Part shown: piece by piece, positions 59,761 through 64,000 of the stretch | Position numbering within the stretch: the stretch's first letter is position 1 | How the letters are laid out: every line of letters begins with the position of its first letter | DNA from: Anaerolineae bacterium | GTDB taxonomy: Bacteria; Chloroflexota; Anaerolineae; Promineifilales; Promineifilaceae | Assembly (NCBI GenBank): GCA_007123775.1 | Contig: SLGK01000088.1 | Span: 20,286 to 84,285 of the forward strand | Length of the DNA stretch: 64,000 nucleotides | Direction of reading: 5' to 3' | The notes under the pieces: generated by a model | The model's input: only the letters and a program-made list of their open reading frames with translations | What the model was told of the DNA's origin: nothing | Databases searched by the model: none | Position numbers and translations under genes: made by a program

Positions 59761-60929
59761 TTGGTCCAGTTCTCCTTGACCCAGCGCCGGACGACGGCGA
59801 TAAAATCAACCACCGGGTCCAGCGGGCAGAGGTAGTTACAGAAGGGACGGTAGATGGCCAGGCTGGCCAGAATGATAATGAGCAGGAGTGCCCACTTAAC
59901 GGCCGTTCCCTGAAAATCAAACAAAGTATCAAACGGTTCATAGCTGGCCACGCCCGGCTGGCGCAGGGCCAGACCGAGGACAACGGCCGTTAACGCCAGG
60001 CCACGCTGCAGCCATTTCAGAGCATCGTGCCATTGACGCGGCCGGAAGACTTTGGCCCCGGAAACGGCCGCCAGACATTCCTGAAAAGCCCCAAACGGAC
60101 AAAACCAGCTACAGTAAGGGTTCTTGGCATCTACCGTTGTCACAAACAGAATGCCGCCGATAAGCAGATACCAGTATAGATTAGTTGTCCAGTCAGGCCA
60201 GTAACCGCTCAGCAGGGAGATGATCATGGTGATGGTTAGGGGCATGGTAAAGATAAAGCCCAAAATGACCATACCGGCGATCAGCGTCCCCCAGCGAATA
60301 CGCGTTTTCCACTGCCGATTTCGCATTTTATGACCGGCAAAACCGGCCCCGTACAGCAGCAACAAGGTAATTTCTGGCCAGCCGAACTGGATCGGCCGTT
60401 TTTCCGGTGGCAGCGGGTCGTTAAGGCCGTCAGCGGCAATGGTCCGCACCGCCAGGCGAATGGCCGCCGCCACCCCCTCGGCGCTGATGGTAGCCCCACT
60501 CACGGCGTCAATGTCCTGGCCAAGCTGGAAGGGGCTGTCAATGGCCCGGCCGCTAAAGCGACCCATCCACTCGTTCCGCTCCAGCAGCCGGAAAAAGCCG
60601 GGTGACTCCCGTTGGGCCACTACCGTGACGCCCACAATCTCGCCGGCCGAATCCACGCTCACCAACATCTCAATCGGCGCGGCATAGCCAGTGGCAGCGC
60701 CAATGGCCGCATAGCCTACAATCTCCCCCGACGCATCCAGCCCGATATAGAGTTGGCCCTGAGACTGAATTTCGGCCGCTTCGGGCAGGACCTCAGAGAC
60801 CAGGGGCAGCGCGTCGGCCCCGCTGGTGAAATAGCCATAGGTCCAGGCCGCGACCACCAGCAAGACCGTAGCCAGCAGCAGCCGTCGTTCGATCAGGTTT
60901 TTGCGTTGCCGAGGGGAGATGGTTGCCAT
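59733..60929 (-). CDS. NosR/RdhC-like membrane protein with FMN-binding and polyferredoxin domains
   Basis: A 398-residue protein. After one membrane helix (residues 16-36), an FMN-binding domain ends in DAVSGATISAEGVAA, where the Thr of SGAT should carry FMN. Then about five helices and two cytoplasmic CxxxCP motifs, CSWFCPFGA and CNYLCPLDP, as in NosR/NirI. RdhC proteins of reductive dehalogenase operons have this plan. It would move electrons from the quinone pool to RdhA on the outside. ApbE nearby supplies FMN. Confidence 0.87.
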   Translation of the reverse strand: MATISPRQRKNLIERRLLLATVLLVVAAWTYGYFTSGADALPLVSEVLPEAAEIQSQGQLYIGLDASGEIVGYAAIGAATGYAAPIEMLVSVDSAGEIVGVTVVAQRESPGFFRLLERNEWMGRFSGRAIDSPFQLGQDIDAVSGATISAEGVAAAIRLAVRTIAADGLNDPLPPEKRPIQFGWPEITLLLLYGAGFAGHKMRNRQWKTRIRWGTLIAGMVILGFIFTMPLTITMIISLLSGYWPDWTTNLYWYLLIGGILFVTTVDAKNPYCSWFCPFGAFQECLAAVSGAKVFRPRQWHDALKWLQRGLALTAVVLGLALRQPGVASYEPFDTLFDFQGTAVKWALLLIIILASLAIYRPFCNYLCPLDPVVDFIAVVRRWVKENWTKWRPQPVKT

Positions 60930-60937
60930 GAGGGAAA

Positions 60938-60997
60938 ACGTAGTGCGTAGTACGAGTCGAAGCTGACCTACGCACTACGCACTACGCATTACGCACC
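60938..60997. repeat. Intergenic repeat, family A
   Basis: AACGTAGTGCGTAGTACGAG on the left and CTACGCACTACGCACTACG on the right, inverted, between the RdhB-like and RdhC-like genes. Confidence 0.8.
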
Positions 60998-61002
60998 ATT
61001 TA

Positions 61003-61218
61003 TTACTGATTGCGCCTCACAAACCAGACGACACCGCCGCCCAGTAAGAAAACGATAAACATAACCCAGAAGATGGCAGCGGCGCGCGGCTCCAATTCAA
61101 CCCCGCTGGCCACTGCATTCTGGACTAAAAAAACCAATGCGAAAAGCCATATCGCCCATAGCAGCCATTCGTACCACGGCCGTTTCTTAATCTCAATGAC
61201 AAATTTTTCTTCAGACAT
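61003..61218 (-). CDS. rdhB: RdhB-like membrane anchor
   Basis: A 71-residue protein with two hydrophobic helices (WLLWAIWLFALVFLVQNAVA and AAAIFWVMFIVFLLGGGVVW) and VELEPRAA between them. Classical RdhB proteins are about 90-105 residues with three helices, so this is a short form. It starts two bases after the rdhA stop, as expected for the anchor that holds RdhA at the outer membrane face. Confidence 0.72.
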   Translation of the reverse strand: MSEEKFVIEIKKRPWYEWLLWAIWLFALVFLVQNAVASGVELEPRAAAIFWVMFIVFLLGGGVVWFVRRNQ

Positions 61219-61220
61219 CG

Positions 61221-62624
61221 TTATCTCTCCTGTACCGGCTGATTACTATCAATGCCATACTCCGGTAAGTCCAAATTCCACCACTCTTCCGCGCTGGCCT
61301 GCGTGCCGTAGCCAAACGCATCGTCCATGCTGCGGAAGAAGTTAATCATGAACGGTGTCGTAGCCGAGCCAGCCTTGACCCACTCATGGACCCAGGCATT
61401 GTCCTTCTTGGAGAAGGGGCAAACGGCAAAGCAGATACCGCAGTTGGTACCGGCTACCTCACGCCAGTAGGCCCGGCAGGTGACGGCATTCTCAAAGTAG
61501 GCTTTGTGGCCGGGGTTGTTCCAGTCGCCCTGTGTCTCCCAGGTTGGCTCGTCGGCAAAGCTGAGGGACTCGGAGGGGCAGGCTTCGGCACATTTCTTGC
61601 AGCGTTTGCAGAATTCCATGATGCCCGCGTCAATCGGCTTGTCCAGCGCCAGTGGCAGGTCGGTCAAAATCTTGGAGACACGCACCATTGGGCCAAATTC
61701 CGGCGTAATCATCCGGTTCAGACGAGACTGCTCGCCTAGCCCGGCCAAAATACCCATAGCGGGGGCAATGCCCAGGGCATTGGTGCTGGATTCGCTCAGC
61801 CCTTGATAGCCCAGCCCGCGCAGAAATTCCTGCGTTGAGCCTTGAATTGTTTCACTACGCCTGTAGGCCAGCGAGGTTGTTTGCGAACCGAGGGCGGTGG
61901 GACTGCGGCGCATCGTTTCCACCGACATCTGGACGGTGTAGACGATGACGTATTTACATTTGTTGGGGATGTAACGGGCGTCGTCGGTTTCGTAGGCTTC
62001 TTCTTCATCGGTAAAGATCAGCTCTTTACCATCCGGGTCTACAGCATAGATCAGCTTGCGCGTCTGCTCGTTTAGCTCCATGAAGCCGACCGAAGAGGCA
62101 CCGAAATGGCGCATAGCAGCTCGAATGATTTTGGCTGCTTCTTCCGGGGTTCCGGTCCATTTGGGGACGCCGCGCTCTTCGGGGGTGGCTGCTCGCTGGG
62201 GACCAAGGTAACTGCGACCCACGCCGACGTGGGCGGCGCGTAACGCCTGGTCTTTGAGAGTGTAGCCATCCACATTGTCGAGCATACGCTGTTTTTCCAT
62301 GCGTTCGGCCGTTTCGGTCAGGCGGTCAACTTCCATGGCGCCGATGTAACCGGCAAAGCCAGGACCACGTACCGTGCCCATGCGCTCATCAAACCGTTGC
62401 ATTCTGTCCCAATCAATTTCTGAGGTTGGTTTGTCAACCGTTTTCACCCACCAGGGGCGTTTGGGACGGCCAGCCGGGTCTGAGAAGGGGGCGGCTTTGA
62501 AAGTGGCGACGTGTTGACCGGCGGCCGGTTTGACCACAGTGGCTACGGCCGCTGCGCCCGCACCAACGCCAGCAAATCTCAAGAAATCGCGCCGGTTTAG
62601 CTTAAATTTTTCTTTTTCCGACAT
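61221..62624 (-). CDS. rdhA: Reductive dehalogenase catalytic subunit
   Basis: A 467-residue protein. A Tat signal (NRRDFLRFAGVGAGAA, RR at 11-12) leads a corrinoid-type domain with APAMGILAGLGEQSRLNRMI and TPEFGPMVRVSK, the RdhA core. The C-terminus has two 4Fe-4S sites: Cys339, 342, 345, 349 (CKRCKKCAEACP) and Cys383, 395, 398, 402 (C-x11-CGICFAVCP). No base-off DHxxG site is seen, as expected in this family. It takes electrons and removes halogen from an organohalide using cobalamin. GGAGGAAAA before ATG. Confidence 0.88.
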   Translation of the reverse strand: MSEKEKFKLNRRDFLRFAGVGAGAAAVATVVKPAAGQHVATFKAAPFSDPAGRPKRPWWVKTVDKPTSEIDWDRMQRFDERMGTVRGPGFAGYIGAMEVDRLTETAERMEKQRMLDNVDGYTLKDQALRAAHVGVGRSYLGPQRAATPEERGVPKWTGTPEEAAKIIRAAMRHFGASSVGFMELNEQTRKLIYAVDPDGKELIFTDEEEAYETDDARYIPNKCKYVIVYTVQMSVETMRRSPTALGSQTTSLAYRRSETIQGSTQEFLRGLGYQGLSESSTNALGIAPAMGILAGLGEQSRLNRMITPEFGPMVRVSKILTDLPLALDKPIDAGIMEFCKRCKKCAEACPSESLSFADEPTWETQGDWNNPGHKAYFENAVTCRAYWREVAGTNCGICFAVCPFSKKDNAWVHEWVKAGSATTPFMINFFRSMDDAFGYGTQASAEEWWNLDLPEYGIDSNQPVQER

Positions 62625-62931
62625 TTGGTTTTCCTCCAGGTTAGAAGTGAAAAGTAAGAAGTAAGAGGAAAGAAGGAAGATGTGGATGGCCCATATTACT
62701 TTCTACGTTCAACTTTTTACTATCTACTCTCCACCTTTCATAAGTTGTAGACAATCAATGACTATACTGTACCAGGAGGGGGGTGGGGGCGGTATCGTGA
62801 AAAACTTGAACTTGTGTGGTGATTTTCCTGACAAGGATGGCTGCCAGACCTGCGCGGTTTACTTCACGAATGTTGGCCATAAACAGATGTTAAAACCTCG
62901 CAGGTCTTCACAGAGACCGAACACTCTCATA
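62625..62931. other. 306-base upstream region of rdhA with hairpin repeats
   Basis: It contains a purine-rich block (about 62641-62678) with a matching pyrimidine-rich block (TTACTTTCTACGTTC.. about 62695-62738), and a family E hairpin (AGACCTGCGCGGTTT near 62846 with AAAACCTCGCAGGTCT ending 62908). No clear -35/-10 pair was found by eye. It separates the regulator gene from rdhA on the same strand. Confidence 0.5.
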
Positions 62932-63597
62932 TCATTCTTCTTTATAATCGTCCAAAATACCGGCGCGGAGGGCGAATTTCACCAGGTCAGAGCGCTGGGC
63001 CAGCCCTAGCTTTTCCATGGCCCGGTGGCGGTAGGTGTCCACAGTGCGGGGGCTGATGATCAGCTTGTCGCCAATCTCGCGGCTGGTGAAGCCCACGGCC
63101 GCCAGTCGCAGCACTTCTTGCTCGCGCTCTGACAGGCTGTTGAACTGCTCGAGTTCGCTGCTTTCTTCCTGGGTAAAACGCTCCATTAGGGCCGTAGCGG
63201 CGGTGGGGTGTAGAAAGCGTTCGCCGTGCAGTACCACCCGAATGGCCTGGAGCAGGCTGGTGTGGGTGGCTGATTTGGGGACGTAGCCGTCGCAGCCGGC
63301 CTCGATGGCCGGGATGACAAATTCGCGGCGGCTGTACATGGAGAGGACAATGATACGGCTGCTTTTGTTTTCCTGCCGAATGGCGTGGATGGCGTCCAGG
63401 CCGCTCATGTCGGGCAGGCCCAGGTCCATCACAATGATGTCGGGCTGGTGGGTGTGGGCCAGGGTGATAGCCTGAGCGCCGGTATCGGCTTCGGCAATGA
63501 CGGTCAGGTCTGTTTCGCTTTCGAGCAGTGCCCGCAGGCCGTCGCGCAAGACTTTGTGGTCGTCAACGAGGAGAATGGTGATCTTGTTGTTTATCAT
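62932..63597 (-). CDS. NarL/LuxR-family response regulator
   Basis: A 221-residue two-component regulator. The receiver has DDHK at the start, phosphorylation site in IIVMDLGLPDMSG, and VPKSATHTSLL with the Lys. The C-terminal LuxR-type HTH is LSEREQEVLRLAAVGFTSRE then GDKLIISPRTVDTYRHR. It follows a sensor kinase gene and lies before rdhA on the same strand, so it may switch rdh expression. Confidence 0.92.
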   Translation of the reverse strand: MINNKITILLVDDHKVLRDGLRALLESETDLTVIAEADTGAQAITLAHTHQPDIIVMDLGLPDMSGLDAIHAIRQENKSSRIIVLSMYSRREFVIPAIEAGCDGYVPKSATHTSLLQAIRVVLHGERFLHPTAATALMERFTQEESSELEQFNSLSEREQEVLRLAAVGFTSREIGDKLIISPRTVDTYRHRAMEKLGLAQRSDLVKFALRAGILDDYKEE

Positions 63598-63615
63598 TAG
63601 TGCGCCTTATTGTTG

Positions 63616-63685
63616 ACCGAGGACGGAGGACGGAAGACGGAGCGCATGAGCCTCGTTCCGTCCTCCGTCCTCCGTCCTTCGTCTC
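63616..63685. repeat. Intergenic repeat, family B
   Basis: GACCGAGGACGGAGGACGG on the left and TTCCGTCCTCCGTCCTCCG on the right, inverted. Located between the sensor kinase and the response regulator. Confidence 0.8.
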
Positions 63686-63688
63686 TTG

Positions 63689-64000
63689 TCAAAACACCTC
63701 ACCAGAGGCAGTGGGGATGAAGACCTGTACGGCCGTTCCTCCCCCCGGTGCCGAAAAAACATCCAACTGGCCACCCACAATGGCCGCCCGTTCGTGCATA
63801 CTAATCAGACCCAGATGACGCCGGCCGCTCTTCTCTGTTGCCTGACGCGTTGAAAAGCCACAGCCATCATCTTCTATACGCATCAACACCCCGTTTGGCA
63901 GGCGTGCCAGCGATACCTCAACCTGTTTGGCGTTTGCGTGGCGCAATACGTTGGTCAGGGCCTCCTGGGCAATGCGATAAAGCGTTACCTCGATACCCTG
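63689..64000 (-). CDS. Sensor histidine kinase, C-terminal part (cut by window edge)
   Basis: The open frame runs from the right edge. TLYRIAQEALTNVLRHANA is the N box of a NarX/DegS-type HATPase domain, MRIEDDGCGFS the G1 box and RRHLGLISMHERAAIVGGQL the G2 region, ending GGTAVQVFIP. It is the partner of the following NarL-type regulator. The sensing part lies outside the window. Confidence 0.9.
   Translation of the reverse strand, partial: QGIEVTLYRIAQEALTNVLRHANAKQVEVSLARLPNGVLMRIEDDGCGFSTRQATEKSGRRHLGLISMHERAAIVGGQLDVFSAPGGGTAVQVFIPTASGEVF

Noticed and set aside
61221..62624. QueG (epoxyqueuosine reductase) instead of RdhA
   Set aside because: A Tat signal, the anchor gene two bases downstream, the RdhC-like and ApbE neighbours and the RdhA-type TPEFGP core favour RdhA; QueG is cytoplasmic and unlinked to such genes.
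1..64000. tRNA, rRNA, prophage or insertion-sequence genes
   Set aside because: None was recognised by eye; no transposase, integrase or phage structural motifs were seen in any translated frame.

Overview
The window reads as chromosomal DNA of an uncultured-type Chloroflexota (Anaerolineae-like) bacterium. This is inferred from GC-rich, densely packed genes, a MalT-like ATPase fused to a SARP-type DNA-binding domain, very long secreted proteins with DUF11-like and Thr/Pro-rich (PTATPTPTATAT-type) segments, two-gene carotenoid synthesis, and the mix of Tat-exported Fe-S enzymes with ECF and Liv transporters. Two genome-wide habits stand out. The palindromic octamer ACGGCCGT occurs about 17 times in the first 10 kb by my eye count. 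Many intergenic gaps hold short modular repeats whose two arms are inverted, so they can fold as hairpins. No rRNA or tRNA gene was recognised.

Layout. 1-7.7 kb (+): a surface-sugar operon with a GT-B transferase, an SpsF-like cytidylyltransferase, a split transketolase, a GSA-type aminotransferase, an SDR, a KdsC-like phosphatase and a short NeuB; it probably makes and CMP-activates an unusual nonulosonate-like sugar. 7.7-13.4 kb (+): GNAT-like protein, metallophosphoesterase, PhyH-type oxygenase, then a TetR regulator with a clear promoter/operator and an ABC-2 exporter. 13.5-23.3 kb (-): alpha/beta hydrolase, crtI/crtB, small membrane proteins, an ICMT-like methyltransferase coupled to a GT1 glycosyltransferase, an esterase, an MGMT-like protein and several decayed genes. 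23.8-39.5 kb (-): one long same-strand set with LivFGHM and its binding protein, three alpha/beta hydrolases, two acyl-CoA ligases, a thiolase with DUF35 partner, a KASIII-like protein and an SDR; it looks like uptake, CoA activation and cleavage of an unknown organic acid. 39.6-48 kb: the MalT/SARP regulator, a PPOX flavoprotein, a 1304-residue subtilase and two related small proteins. 48.5 kb: ferrochelatase.

49.6-64 kb (-) is the most interesting part. Reading down the minus strand: a sensor kinase (cut by the window edge), a NarL-type regulator, a reductive dehalogenase (rdhA) with a small membrane anchor, a NosR/RdhC-like flavin and Fe-S membrane protein, a 76-residue membrane protein, an ApbE flavin transferase, a TPR protein, a cobalamin riboswitch with an intrinsic terminator, a secreted alpha-barrel protein and a second secreted protein that together resemble the two domains of animal intrinsic factor/transcobalamin, and an ECF transporter (S component, EcfT, fused double ATPase). 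The proposed logic is that the second half captures and imports cobalamin under B12 control, and the first half uses a corrinoid enzyme to respire organohalides, with ApbE loading FMN on the RdhC-like electron carrier. The repeats also invade function here: one lies inside the riboswitch's variable stem, one is translated as the linker between the two ATPase domains, and others supply the last residues and stop codons of several genes.
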